From the NCBI RefSeq assembly GCF_001613245.1, contig NZ_BDBZ01000048.1:1-64000 (forward strand): a DNA stretch of 64,000 nt. The letters run 5' to 3'. The notes under the pieces are model-generated. The model was not told the origin of the DNA. It did no database searches and saw only the letters and a list, made by a program, of their open reading frames with translations. The stretch is from Nocardia speluncae NBRC 108251 (GTDB lineage: Bacteria > Actinomycetota > Actinomycetes > Mycobacteriales > Mycobacteriaceae). A program made the translations under genes and the position numbers. The first letter of the stretch is position 1, and each line of letters begins with the position of its first letter. Positions 50,538 through 60,158 of this stretch are shown piece after piece.

Positions 50538-53500
50538 CTATGCCGCCTGCACATCGACGTAGACGTCCCCGTCGCCGTCCTCATCCGCCAGTCCGGTGTC
50601 GACATCGGCGTTGTCGTCGGTGACAATCGGAGTGAACGGGGCGGGTTCGGTGATGTCGAGACCTGACTCCTCGGCATCTGCGGTGTCGGCGAGTTCGCTG
50701 GGATCGGTGGTGACCAGCGCGTGCTCCTCGACGGAGGCCATCGAGGCGAACACGGCTCTGTCAGTGCCGTCGAGAGCGATCAGCCCTTGCCCGCGGGCCG
50801 CCGACAACAAGAACTGTCGTTCTCCGTCCGAGAGCTTGAACGCGGTCGCGACCTCGTCGATCGCCTGCGGCGCTTGATGCAGCAGGATCTGGGTGGCCGC
50901 ATTGGACACGATCGCCTTACCGAGTTCGGTGCCCAGCACATCCGCACAGTCCTGGGTGGCGACCGTGAGGCCGGCCCAGTACTTGCGGAACGACTTCGCG
51001 GCCCGGAACAAGAACTCCGCACCGGCGGTCTGGCGCATGATCAGCCACGCCTCGTCCACGGTCACCATCCGCGGCCGACGATTCGCCGGGTTGGCGACTC
51101 GCCGCCAGGTGGCATCCAACACGAGCAGCGTCCCGATCGTCTTCAACTCATCGGGCAGCTCCCGCAACGAGTAGGCGACCATCGCCGCATCCGGGCTGAC
51201 CGTCGTCGGCCCATCGAGCAGGCCCGCGAACGCGCCCTCGCCGACGAACGGAGCCAACGACGCGGCAAGGTCATCAGCCACGGCCGAACCGAGCGCGGCC
51301 AACTGCTCACACAGGACACCCAGGGTCGGGGCGGGCCTGGTCCACGTCGCGGGGTCCTCGGTGATCCCCGCACTCGCGTAGGTGGCGGTCACAGCGGTGT
51401 CGAGCGTGGCACGCTGCGCAGCCGTCTGGTCACCGAGCAGGACCCGGATCACGGTGTGACAGAATAGTTTCCGTCGATTCAGTGCATCCGACGGTGCGGT
51501 GCGGCGGCCGTCGGGGCGGGTATGGACCTCCAAATCGAAGGGATTGAGCCGGATCCCGGGGGCGCCGAGGTGGATATAGGTGCCGCCGACCGCCTCGGTC
51601 AACGCGCGATACTCGTCTTCGGGGTCGATGATCACCTGTTCGATCCCGCGATACAGCGACCGCAGAATATCGGTCTTGACCAGGTAACTCTTACCGGCGC
51701 CGGAACGGCCGAGCACGACGGCGTTATGGTTGTGCGCCTCGGGACCGAACCGGTCGACGAACACCAGCCCGGATGCGGCGTCTCGCCCGTAGAGCACCCC
51801 TTCTGGCGATGCCGCGCGGGCCGGATCACCAACAGGCAGTTGCGGACTGGAGAACGGGAACGCCGCCGCAAGGGCATTGGTGTCGAAGGTGCGGCGCACC
51901 TTCACCAGATCCAGACCCAGCGGAAGCGTGGAAACCCAGCCCTGGGTGGTGCGGTAGGACAGATGGCAGGTGTCGACGAGCAGACTGGCTGCCAGGGCGC
52001 GGACGGCGGCGACCTCGTCGGCCAGCTCGGCTTCCGAGCGGGCGTGCACGGTCAGATACAGGCCGATTCGGAACAGTCGAGCTTCGGCGCGTGCCACCCG
52101 GGAGGACAGTTCTGCGGCATCCTCGGCCGCGACCTCCACCAGGGGATCGGTGCGGCGGCCGTAGCTGGCATCGTGAAATCGGGTCGACTCCAGCCGGGCG
52201 AGCTGGCGCCGCAGCCGGGAGGCGGCGGTGACCGGGTCGACCGGATCGATATGCAGGGCAACGTCGAGGCGGCCGGGGTGCGACAGCAGCGGAGCCAGCC
52301 AGCCGGCGGTGACCTCACGCGGATACCCGGTGACGGCGAGCGTCGCCACCCATCCTGTCCCTACTTCGAGGTGCCGTGTCCCGATCGCCAGCGAATCCGG
52401 CCCGAATCCAGCTGCGGCACCGGCGATCTGGCGACGTCGGCGACGCAGGGATCCTCGCCGATGCGGGTGTGCGTCGATATCGTCGGCCAGTTCGATATCG
52501 GTGGAGGTCTCGGTGTCCGGGCCGTCGGTGGTGATGACGGTGTGGGGGCCGGCGATGTCTGCGGAGGAGGGAACGAGACTGCCGGGGTTGCAGGCGCCGG
52601 TTACCACGGCGGTGGCCTGCGCGTCATCGAGCGGTGTCACGGTGACACCCATCGGGGCGAGGAGGTCGGCGGCCTCATGCACCCGCCGCAGTAGCCGGGC
52701 CTCCGCGGCGCGCCGTGCCGCGGCCGACAATTCCCGTCGAGCACGCCGACGCCCCGCGACCAGCCAGCCCAGCATCGCCGCCGGCGTCGGTCCACCCAGC
52801 CTGTCGCTCGTCGCCGGGAGGTCGAGGGGTTCACGCCAGACCAGCAGTACTTGCCGGTGCATCAGGTCCTCCCCGGCCGCGAGTCCGGCCAGGTGGTCGG
52901 CGTGACCGTGCGCGGCAGCGGCCAGCTCCGGTGACATCTCACCGACCGAACGCCACAGACTCTGCAGCTGGCCGGTCAGATCCAGGCGCGTCGACCGCAA
53001 CAGGATCTGCACCGGTTGGCGCAGCGTGTGCAGCCAGCCCCCGAGCTGTGAGACCAGGGCATCCTGCTCCTCGGGAGTGCGCAGGGCGAGGTTGACCGTC
53101 CCGGCCGCTGCGACCACAGCCAGCCCGTCCGGGCCCAGATCGACCACCCCGACCCCGTTGGCGCTGGTGACCGCCTCGGGTAGCTGTAATGCTTTGGCCG
53201 ACAAAGGCTGCGGCACCAGCGGCTTCTTCCCTCGACCCGCAGCGCGGGTGAGCCACCGTGGTGCCGTAGCGATCCCTTCGGGCGCGGCTACCAGGCGAGA
53301 AGGCCGCAGACGTTGCCGTACGGCGGCCAGCAGCAACCGGTCGCCCGACAGGCCGTCGCGGGTGGTCAAGATCAGCACCGCGACCGCGGTGCCCAGCGGG
53401 ACGGCTCCGGCCAAGAACGCTGCGGGGGCGATCACTTCACGAGTTGCGGTCCACGCGAGATACAGCAGTAGCGCGGTGACCGCGAGGACTGCGAGCTGGC

Positions 53501-53570
53501 GGGCGGTGAATGGGCCGATCAACCGGTCTTGCCGGTCGACATCGGCAGGAATACGAACGGGCGTGCTCAT
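50538..53570 (-). CDS. PrgI-VirB4-like conjugation ATPase (SCO6880 type, cluster 2)
   Basis: 1010 residues. PrgI-like N-terminus (RIPADVDRQDRLIGPFTARQ) with two membrane helices, then a VirB4-like ATPase with GRSGAGKS near 624 and MVTVDEAWLIM. It is 40 residues longer than the cluster 1 copy because of an insertion around residues 330-390 and a longer acidic C-terminus. Start overlaps the VirB6-like stop by 4 bases. Confidence 0.9.
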   Translation of the reverse strand: MSTPVRIPADVDRQDRLIGPFTARQLAVLAVTALLLYLAWTATREVIAPAAFLAGAVPLGTAVAVLILTTRDGLSGDRLLLAAVRQRLRPSRLVAAPEGIATAPRWLTRAAGRGKKPLVPQPLSAKALQLPEAVTSANGVGVVDLGPDGLAVVAAAGTVNLALRTPEEQDALVSQLGGWLHTLRQPVQILLRSTRLDLTGQLQSLWRSVGEMSPELAAAAHGHADHLAGLAAGEDLMHRQVLLVWREPLDLPATSDRLGGPTPAAMLGWLVAGRRRARRELSAAARRAAEARLLRRVHEAADLLAPMGVTVTPLDDAQATAVVTGACNPGSLVPSSADIAGPHTVITTDGPDTETSTDIELADDIDAHPHRRGSLRRRRRQIAGAAAGFGPDSLAIGTRHLEVGTGWVATLAVTGYPREVTAGWLAPLLSHPGRLDVALHIDPVDPVTAASRLRRQLARLESTRFHDASYGRRTDPLVEVAAEDAAELSSRVARAEARLFRIGLYLTVHARSEAELADEVAAVRALAASLLVDTCHLSYRTTQGWVSTLPLGLDLVKVRRTFDTNALAAAFPFSSPQLPVGDPARAASPEGVLYGRDAASGLVFVDRFGPEAHNHNAVVLGRSGAGKSYLVKTDILRSLYRGIEQVIIDPEDEYRALTEAVGGTYIHLGAPGIRLNPFDLEVHTRPDGRRTAPSDALNRRKLFCHTVIRVLLGDQTAAQRATLDTAVTATYASAGITEDPATWTRPAPTLGVLCEQLAALGSAVADDLAASLAPFVGEGAFAGLLDGPTTVSPDAAMVAYSLRELPDELKTIGTLLVLDATWRRVANPANRRPRMVTVDEAWLIMRQTAGAEFLFRAAKSFRKYWAGLTVATQDCADVLGTELGKAIVSNAATQILLHQAPQAIDEVATAFKLSDGERQFLLSAARGQGLIALDGTDRAVFASMASVEEHALVTTDPSELADTADAEESGLDITEPAPFTPIVTDDNADVDTGLADEDGDGDVYVDVQAA

Positions 53571-55492
53571 CTGGGGTTTCCTCCTCGGGGAGTGCGGCGT
53601 GCGCGCCGGCGGACAGGGAGATCGGGCAGCGGCAGATGCAGCTGACGACCTGCCGGTGTCGAGGGACGTGGCGGCGGAACCGGTGGCGGCGTGCTCGCTC
53701 GCTCGGCGGGCCGGACCCGGGTCACCGGGAACGGCAGCCGGTACTGGCCGCTGCGCAGCGGCCGGTTGCCCTCATACGGATCGGGCGGATCGAACTCGAA
53801 CGCCAACTGCGTGCCCTGCCGAGGACGCGGCGGCGGCGACGCCGACGCCGGTGCCGGCGCTGCGGGAGGCCCGGCAGGGGCGGGTGTCCGTCGGACCCGG
53901 GCAACAGGGATCGGCAGCGGGTACTGGCCGCGGTGATTGGCGCGAATCCCGCTGTAGGGGTCTGGCGGGGTGAAATCGAACGCGAGCTGGCGGCCTCGCG
54001 ATCTCGGGCGGGTCGTCGGCCCAGGGGCGGTGCCGGGTGAGGCCGGAGCCGATGTGGTGGTGGCCGACTGCGACGGTGGTGTTGCAGGACCCTGCGTTCG
54101 CCGGACCCGGTGGACTCCTTCGAGGGGCAACATCAGCTGGCCGTCCCGCGTCGACCGTGTCCGCGCATACGGGTCGGCGCTGCCCACTGCAGCGGCGGCA
54201 CCTCGGCGGCCGTTGCCCACCCTGTTGGCAGTGGCTGCGTTGCCCTGTGGGGTGGGGCGTCGAATCGCCGTGGCGGCAGCCTTCTCGCCGCTCTTGAGTA
54301 GGCCGAAGGTCTTGTAGGCGACGTATCCGCGGACCAGGGATCCGACCATGCTGCGGCCGTGGCCGATTCGCATGGTCGACATCAGCCAGAACGGGATCTT
54401 GATCAACACGCCCATCAGGGCGAGCCCGATGATCAGGCTCACGACGCCGTCCATGTTGGGCCCGAAGAATCCCCATCCTCCCGGGGTGAGGAAAACCCGC
54501 AGGGTGGTGACCAACACCAGCGACTGGACCACCTGAATCGCCAGACACGCGGCGAAGGAGCGCCACCACCAGCGAGCGATCGAGTCCAGACCAGGCAGCG
54601 CATGACACATCAAAGCCAGTGGTGCCGCTACGATCAGGATGATGGTGATCGCGACGCGCACGACGTAGGTGATGAGCAGTACCACCAGCATCACGACAAG
54701 CGCAGTTCGCAGCAGAACCAGGAAGATTCCGTTCCCGGTGACCGACCCGGTCAGTTCCTTCAGCGCGGTGGTGGCAGAGTCGGACTCGACCCCGCTACCG
54801 GCGAATGCCTCGGCCAGCGCGTTCGCGAACACGATCGCCTGGGTCGCCAGCAGCATGCTCATGGCACCGGCAATGAACCCGACCACGATCCGTGGCAGCA
54901 GTTCTTGCAGTGACCAGCGGGTCTGCAATGTTTCGCGGACCATCAGCAGGATGCCAGCGGCCACCACCAGCAGCCCGTACATGGCCAGCATCAGATGCCA
55001 CGACGAGTCCCACAACTCACCGACCCGCGGCAAGTCACCGGGCTCCGGGGTGGTCAACAGTGTTTGCGACAGTAGCTCGAGCAGCGGATTGAGCGCCGAA
55101 TCCACCAGGCGGGCAAAGAAACCGTCGATAGCATTCGCGACACAACCGGAGATATTGCGAATTCCGCAGTCGGAATCACCTGTATCCGACGGCTCAACCG
55201 GTACTTGACTGGAGTCGCCCGGCCAGGAGCCGCGCGGAGTAGGCGACGGAGTCGCGGGTGTGCTCGGACCTTGCGATGTGGGCGGAGGCGTGGGCGTCGG
55301 CGCGGTCGGTGCCGGTTGCTGGGGTGTCGTCGCCACCGGCGGCGGTGGCGGTGGGGCGGTGGGCTCGGCGGCGGCAGTCGCACCGATGCCAACCCCGACC
55401 ACCAGCATCGCGACCACGGCCGCCACCACCCGCAACGGCCAGCCTGTTCGGGGGTTCGGTGGTGAGGTGCCGATTGGGAAGGCCGCGGTCAT
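53567..55492 (-). CDS. VirB6/TrbL-like polytopic membrane protein with repeated tail (cluster 2)
   Basis: 641 residues from ATG 55492, two bases after the pilin stop. A signal-like N-terminus, a Pro/Thr linker, a Cys pair (DCGIRNISGC), then five to six membrane helices including VRVAITIILIVAAPLALMC and WWWRSFAACLAIQ. The cytoplasmic tail repeats QLAFDF, QLAFEF and GQYPLPIPV units, as in cluster 1. Channel subunit by analogy with VirB6. Confidence 0.8.
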   Translation of the reverse strand: MTAAFPIGTSPPNPRTGWPLRVVAAVVAMLVVGVGIGATAAAEPTAPPPPPPVATTPQQPAPTAPTPTPPPTSQGPSTPATPSPTPRGSWPGDSSQVPVEPSDTGDSDCGIRNISGCVANAIDGFFARLVDSALNPLLELLSQTLLTTPEPGDLPRVGELWDSSWHLMLAMYGLLVVAAGILLMVRETLQTRWSLQELLPRIVVGFIAGAMSMLLATQAIVFANALAEAFAGSGVESDSATTALKELTGSVTGNGIFLVLLRTALVVMLVVLLITYVVRVAITIILIVAAPLALMCHALPGLDSIARWWWRSFAACLAIQVVQSLVLVTTLRVFLTPGGWGFFGPNMDGVVSLIIGLALMGVLIKIPFWLMSTMRIGHGRSMVGSLVRGYVAYKTFGLLKSGEKAAATAIRRPTPQGNAATANRVGNGRRGAAAAVGSADPYARTRSTRDGQLMLPLEGVHRVRRTQGPATPPSQSATTTSAPASPGTAPGPTTRPRSRGRQLAFDFTPPDPYSGIRANHRGQYPLPIPVARVRRTPAPAGPPAAPAPASASPPPRPRQGTQLAFEFDPPDPYEGNRPLRSGQYRLPFPVTRVRPAERASTPPPVPPPRPSTPAGRQLHLPLPDLPVRRRARRTPRGGNPR

Positions 55493-55494
55493 GG

Positions 55495-55902
55495 TCAGGC
55501 ACCCACGATCGACTTGAGAACGGCGACGATCACCGGCGCGAGCATCGCCAGGCCGTAACCCAGGCATGCAGCGCGCAGCGCGGTCTTGGACTTCTCGACC
55601 TCGCTGGGGTCGCCGGAGGCCAGCACATAGCGGGCGCCGCCGATGGTCAGGAACACCGTCGCCAGCCCGGCAAGGATGCCGACCAGCCAGTTCCGGATAT
55701 TGTCGAGTACCTGGTCGAACGACTCAGCGATGGCGAGTACCGAAACGGGTTCTGCCGCAGCGGTACCCGCGGTCGCTATGGCGGTCAGCGCCACCGCCGC
55801 GAATACCGCGATCGGGGCAAGGGCCCGCCGGATGGTGCCGGGCTGGGCCGTCCGGTGTGACGAGGTCGCAGAACGAACTTCAGGGAAACCGATCATGCGC
55901 AT
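55495..55902 (-). CDS. VirB2/TrbC-like pilin or small membrane subunit (cluster 2)
   Basis: 135 residues from ATG 55902, with GGAGG about 12 bases upstream; it overlaps the regulator gene by 10 bases. Signal-like segment (about 28-50, ending GTAAAEPV), then two membrane helices around VLDNIRNWLVGILAGLATVFL and AACLGYGLAMLAPVIVAVL. The mature part is nearly identical to the cluster 1 pilin, whereas the signal region differs. Confidence 0.72.
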   Translation of the reverse strand: MRMIGFPEVRSATSSHRTAQPGTIRRALAPIAVFAAVALTAIATAGTAAAEPVSVLAIAESFDQVLDNIRNWLVGILAGLATVFLTIGGARYVLASGDPSEVEKSKTALRAACLGYGLAMLAPVIVAVLKSIVGA

Positions 55903-57266
55903 CGGCGATTCACCTCCACCTGGGTTGCCGGTTGTGCGGGGGCAGCCGATGTCCGCCCGCACTGGCTACTCCGCGTTTGCGAGCCACATTTGGACCTGGG
56001 AGTGTCCGGAAAATCGCCAGATCGGCCAGCGCGGGTAGTCGGCTGCGAGGTGGTGAAGGCGGTCTCCGCCGCGGGAGTACCTGTTGAACCCGACCGCCGC
56101 GGTGCGTGCTCGCCAGTGATCTCGCCGTGCCGTGTGGTGTTGTGCAGGCCGACAGCGAGGATCGCCGAGCCGAGCGGGCTGAGGGCGTACTGCCACGGCG
56201 GCACACCACGACGCCCCACACCGGGGCGGGTACGACGGCAACGGGTGAGCACCCCGCGACGGGTCAGCGCCGTCAGCCTTTTCCGTGCGGTGTCGACGCT
56301 GGGGAACAACAGGTCGGCGACCTGGTCGGCACTCAGACCCTGCTCAGCATCGAGCAGCCGCAGCACTTCCAGGTCCCGCTCGGTGAGTCGCTGTCGCTGC
56401 GCGGCCACTTCTGAGCCCTGGTCGTCGGCCGAACAGGACAGGAGTTGCAGGGCGCGGTGCTCGACGGTGCTGGTGCGTGCCGGATCGGTGGCTGCCGTGC
56501 GCGCGACCAGCCAGTCGAGGAGATCGTGTTCGCCTCGCTGGCGGGTCTTGCGCAACGCCCAGTGCGACAACCCCGTCGAATCGCTTGCCAGAGAGGTCAC
56601 CGACCGCCCCTCCAGCCGGGTGGCGGCGATCAACTCGGCGACCTCGGCGGTAATCACGTTCTCCGCGACCGCCTCGGCGAGAATCTGTTCGGGATGCCCC
56701 GCCGGGGCCCACATCACCTGCACCGGTTCGTCCGCTCTGGTGTCGATGTCGGCTCCAGTGCCGACATCCGCACCGGGCACGGGGGCAGCGGCCTCCCGCC
56801 GCACCCAAGCCCGGCCACCACGGAACAGCGCCCACCGCAGTCGGAACCACAGAAACGGGCGCTCGACATCTATGCGCGGCAATTCGGCGAAGAACTCGGC
56901 CAACAGATCGGCCTCGATGTCAGCGCGGTCCTCGCGCCGGCGAGGTCCGAACACGCTGGCCATCCCCGCCAACATCGGTGCCGCCATCCCGGCACACGCC
57001 AAGGCTGCATCCGAACCGTGGGTTCGAGACCGGCCGATCAGCCACACCCAGACCGCATCCACGGTCTCGATCGGCAGCGCCGGGTCCGACAGCACCTGCC
57101 GCAACTGGCCCCAGGTATCGACCTGCCTGCCGAGTCCCGATACCTGATTCCTCACGACAGGTAGCGGGTGATCGGCTATCCGGTCGAGCGCCGACCGCAC
57201 GACCGCCAGCGGCGAAGCTTCCGCATGATCCGGCCTCTCCGCAGAAATACTGTAATTCGCATTCAT
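55893..57266 (-). CDS. Sigma-like regulator with extra C-terminal winged helix (cluster 2)
   Basis: 457 residues; ATG 57266 is chosen because AAGGGGA sits six bases upstream, whereas it abuts the ATG at 57272. Residues 1-260 match the cluster 1 regulator (SPLAVVRSALDRIADHPLP; DLLAEFFAELPRIDVERPFLW; SVTSLASDSTGLSHWALRKTRQR). Residues about 290-385 add a winged helix (LTERDLEVLRLLDAEQGLSADQVADLLFPS) of the type seen in replication-relaxation proteins. The cluster 1 copy lacks this. Probable master regulator of cluster 2, with the 11-bp repeat array directly upstream. Confidence 0.68.
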   Translation of the reverse strand: MNANYSISAERPDHAEASPLAVVRSALDRIADHPLPVVRNQVSGLGRQVDTWGQLRQVLSDPALPIETVDAVWVWLIGRSRTHGSDAALACAGMAAPMLAGMASVFGPRRREDRADIEADLLAEFFAELPRIDVERPFLWFRLRWALFRGGRAWVRREAAAPVPGADVGTGADIDTRADEPVQVMWAPAGHPEQILAEAVAENVITAEVAELIAATRLEGRSVTSLASDSTGLSHWALRKTRQRGEHDLLDWLVARTAATDPARTSTVEHRALQLLSCSADDQGSEVAAQRQRLTERDLEVLRLLDAEQGLSADQVADLLFPSVDTARKRLTALTRRGVLTRCRRTRPGVGRRGVPPWQYALSPLGSAILAVGLHNTTRHGEITGEHAPRRSGSTGTPAAETAFTTSQPTTRAGRSGDFPDTPRSKCGSQTRSSQCGRTSAAPAQPATQVEVNRRCA

Positions 57267-57307
57267 TGCCATTCCCCTTGCTCGAAGCGTTGATAAATCC
57301 GACTCGG

Positions 57308-57376
57308 CAAGGACACAGAACGGCCGCCACCAAAAAGCCTCCGAATAACCTCCAAACGACCTCGAGATGACCTCCG
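57308..57376 (-). repeat. 11-bp phased repeat array before the cluster 2 regulator
   Basis: Minus-strand reading: cggaggtcatc, tcgaggtcgtt, tggaggttatt, cggaggctttt, tggtggcggcc, then the conserved end GTTCTGTGTCCTTG (57308-57321). Consensus about TGGAGGTNNTT, clearly different from the TGGRTGTGGTT units of cluster 1. A weaker pair of units (tttggtggcgt, tccggtggcgc) at 57472-57493 faces the other way. The gap 57267-57691 holds no gene. Confidence 0.72.
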
Positions 57377-57691
57377 GCCGATCACCGATCAGCCGGATTC
57401 GACCACACGGAACCGGTACGGGAGCTTGAGCGCGGTGCCGGGAAACTGCTATCTACCAGGGGTTGTGTACGTTTGGTGGCGTTCCGGTGGCGCTGTACAC
57501 CGCGCGAGAAGCTTTCGGGTGGACCGTCGAAAAATTGGCGTCAGATGTGGCGCTCTACAACTGTGGATATCGAAGATCGATCAGTCGATTTGCATAGTTT
57601 TCGGGACGGTTCGATGTCCAAAAACGGCGAATTCGTGAGGAGTTGACCAGTGCACACATCCCATGCACTGGAATCGACAAGGACCGCGCCG

Positions 57692-58360
57692 ATGACCGAA
57701 CACACCCCAGTCCGCCGCCGTCGCCACACCGGCTCGTCCGGCTCGCGCCGCGCTCCGGCGGCCGAGGTTCCCTCAACCATCTGGGCCTCCGGAACCGACC
57801 CGATCGACCCCACCGACCAATGGCCGACGCCGATCGTCTCCCGCGCCGTCACCGAGTTCTCCCGCCCCGGAGACCAAGTGCTGCTGGCGCCCCCGGCCTC
57901 AACCGCCCCCGACACACCCTTCCCGACGCCGGACACTGCCGACGTGCTCGCCGTGATCGACAGCCTCGGCCGCGACAGCCTGATCGAACGCCCCGATGCT
58001 CACCAACATCGGCCACCGCACGAAGGAGCTGTTGCCCTCGTCCTGGCCAGCCTGCTCGCTCCCGAGGCCACATCACCTTCGGCAGTCGACGAGATCGTCG
58101 CGCTCGCCGCAACCCGGTTGAACCCCGGCGGCGTGCTTGTCGTGTTCACCCGCTGCACGCACACCCGCGACGGTGTCCTGCTCGATCCGACCGGCTGGAC
58201 AGTAGCCGCCGGTCAGGCCGCCGACCTGCTGTTCCTTCAGCACATCGTCGCCGTCCCGATCGCGGGCGACACCGTCGCGGCACCCGGACTCGACAACACC
58301 GGGCACGCCCGCACGCACAGCATCGTGCATACCGATATCACCGTTCTTTTGCGCCCCTGA
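57692..58360 (+). CDS. Methyltransferase-like protein lacking catalytic motifs (pseudo-MTase, cluster 2)
   Basis: 222 residues from ATG 57692; a GTG at 57650 with GAGGAG upstream is a real alternative. Homologous to 8878-9543. Where the methyltransferase has VDLVITSPPYG it reads VALVLASLLAP (114-124); where it has VLDPMCGIGT it reads VLLAPPASTAP. GGVLVVFTRC and HTDITVLLRP match the methyltransferase's GGHVVITAR and HEDVIVLER. Catalytically inactive by inspection, yet kept beside the active enzyme in both clusters. Confidence 0.6.
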   Translation: MTEHTPVRRRRHTGSSGSRRAPAAEVPSTIWASGTDPIDPTDQWPTPIVSRAVTEFSRPGDQVLLAPPASTAPDTPFPTPDTADVLAVIDSLGRDSLIERPDAHQHRPPHEGAVALVLASLLAPEATSPSAVDEIVALAATRLNPGGVLVVFTRCTHTRDGVLLDPTGWTVAAGQAADLLFLQHIVAVPIAGDTVAAPGLDNTGHARTHSIVHTDITVLLRP

Positions 58361-58464
58361 TCGCCGCAGTGGCCCTGCCGTACTGGGCCCCGCCGTACGA
58401 CGCTGGGCACACGATGGCGGCATGTAGCTCCTGACCACCGAATCTCGAATCGAGGCACCTTTCG

Positions 58465-59418
58465 ATGACCGCAACCCACAAAACGGAGAACAACATCGCC
58501 GCGGTATCGGTATGGCCGACCGCGCAGGCCGCGCCCGCTACTCAACGCACCGGCCGCTACCACCCCGACAGCGTCAAACACCCCGCGAAAATGCTGCCCG
58601 CCATCGCCGCCCACGCCATCGAGGCATACACCCACCCCGGGGACCTGGTCCTGGACCCGATGTGCGGCATCGGCACCACCCTCGTCGAGGCCCTGCACCG
58701 AGGCCGCCGCGCCATCGGCGTCGAATACGAAACCCGATGGGCCGACCTCGCCCGCACCAACATCGACCTCGCCTACGGTGCCGGCATCGACCTCGACGCT
58801 GCCGTCTACCAAGGCGACGCCCGAAAACTTCCAACTCTGCTTCCTGCCGACCTGCGCGGCCAGGTCGACCTCGTCATCACCTCACCCCCATACGGCGACT
58901 CCACCCACGGTCACGTCCGAGTCAAGCCCGGCGAAGGCGTCCGCAAGTACGACCACCGCTACGGAGCCGTCCTCGACCGCGGCAACCTCGCCAACGTCGG
59001 CATCGGCCGGCTCCTGACCGGATTCACCAGAATCCTCACCGGCGTCGCCGACTACCTCAAACCCGGCGGACACGTCGTCATCACCGCTCGCCCCTGGCGA
59101 CAGCACGCCGAACTCATCGACCTACCCACCCACATCACCACCTGCGGCACCCTTGCCGGACTCACCCCCGTCGAACGCTGCGTCGCACTCCTCGGCCGCC
59201 TCGCCGACGACGACATCATCGCCCGAAGCAGCTTCTTCCAGCGCGACTTCATCGTCAAGAACCGCCGCGGAGGGCTTCCCGTTCACCTGATCGCACACGA
59301 GGACGTCATTGTGCTCGAGCGCAGGGACGTGCCAGATTCGTTGCAGCTCAAGCAAACTCATCCAAACCGGAGTTTGGTGTCGACGGCTGCCTGGGTCGAC
59401 CGCAAATGGGCGGCATGA
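58465..59418 (+). CDS. DNA N4/N6 methyltransferase (cluster 2)
   Basis: 317 residues. Motif I VLDPMCGIGTT (about 62-72) and motif IV DLVITSPPYGDS (about 136-147). Very similar to the cluster 1 enzyme over the whole length, including GRYHPDS, KYDHRYGAVLDRGNLANVGIGRLL-like and SSFFQRDF segments, so both may share sequence specificity. 104 bp downstream of the pseudo-MTase gene. Confidence 0.88.
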   Translation: MTATHKTENNIAAVSVWPTAQAAPATQRTGRYHPDSVKHPAKMLPAIAAHAIEAYTHPGDLVLDPMCGIGTTLVEALHRGRRAIGVEYETRWADLARTNIDLAYGAGIDLDAAVYQGDARKLPTLLPADLRGQVDLVITSPPYGDSTHGHVRVKPGEGVRKYDHRYGAVLDRGNLANVGIGRLLTGFTRILTGVADYLKPGGHVVITARPWRQHAELIDLPTHITTCGTLAGLTPVERCVALLGRLADDDIIARSSFFQRDFIVKNRRGGLPVHLIAHEDVIVLERRDVPDSLQLKQTHPNRSLVSTAAWVDRKWAA

Positions 59419-59547
59419 ACTACGAGAATAGCCACGCGGGAGAACCGGGTTCGCCGGAACCCGGTTCTCCCTGCCTCCGGAAGCAGGTCTCGCGAGGCCG
59501 TGGCCGTGCCGGAATGGACATCGCCGCCGCGTTCTAGGATCAAGCCA

Positions 59548-60024
59548 GTGGGGAACGTTGTAGAAACCGCTGAGCTGGCCTCGTCATTGACAAGATGGCT
59601 CTCCGAAGTCCGGGTCACCGGCCTGTCCGCGCGGGAAGCGACAGCGTTGATCACCCAACACACGGTCCGGTGGGGGCACGCCAACGGTTGGACGGTCGAC
59701 CTCGAGCGAGAGGCATTGATCGCCAGGCGTACCGGACGGCGGATGTACCACGGCCATTTGGACGTCTTCTGCTGGCGCGACGACCATTTGCCGTGCATCG
59801 CCATCGAGATCGACCGCTCGAACAAGCGATGGTCGGTGGAGAAGCTGCTCGCCGAGGCCGACACCGGCAACATCGCACTCTGGGGGCGCTGGTACGGCAC
59901 GACACGAATCGCCGTGCCGGACACCGTCGGCCTCGTCGACATCAGCGCTACGGCAGGGTTCGAACGCCCCAGAAAGGAAGCCCGCCGGAGGGAACGGCGA
60001 GCGCCCGGCGCACCCGGCGCATGA
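59548..60024 (+). CDS. Hypothetical protein with PD-(D/E)xK-like core
   Basis: 158 residues from a GTG at 59548. HLDVFCWRDDHLPCIAIEIDRSNKRW has the spacing of a PD-(D/E)xK nuclease core (D, then E-x-D/K), with Asp in place of the usual Lys. The neighbouring Lys in SNKR might compensate. The C-terminus is basic. It lies 129 bp downstream of the methyltransferase, so a restriction-like role is possible but unproven. Confidence 0.5.
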   Translation: MGNVVETAELASSLTRWLSEVRVTGLSAREATALITQHTVRWGHANGWTVDLEREALIARRTGRRMYHGHLDVFCWRDDHLPCIAIEIDRSNKRWSVEKLLAEADTGNIALWGRWYGTTRIAVPDTVGLVDISATAGFERPRKEARRRERRAPGAPGA

Positions 60025-60158
60025 CCACCCTGCCGCGTCAACCGGCCATCTGTCCAGGCTGGTGTACCGGCAGGCCCGGGTTGGTGAACCGGAGGCGGGG
60101 AGCACCGAAAGGGCAGGGCATTCCGAGGTGTCGCAGGGCGTGATTATGCTCGCGCGAC

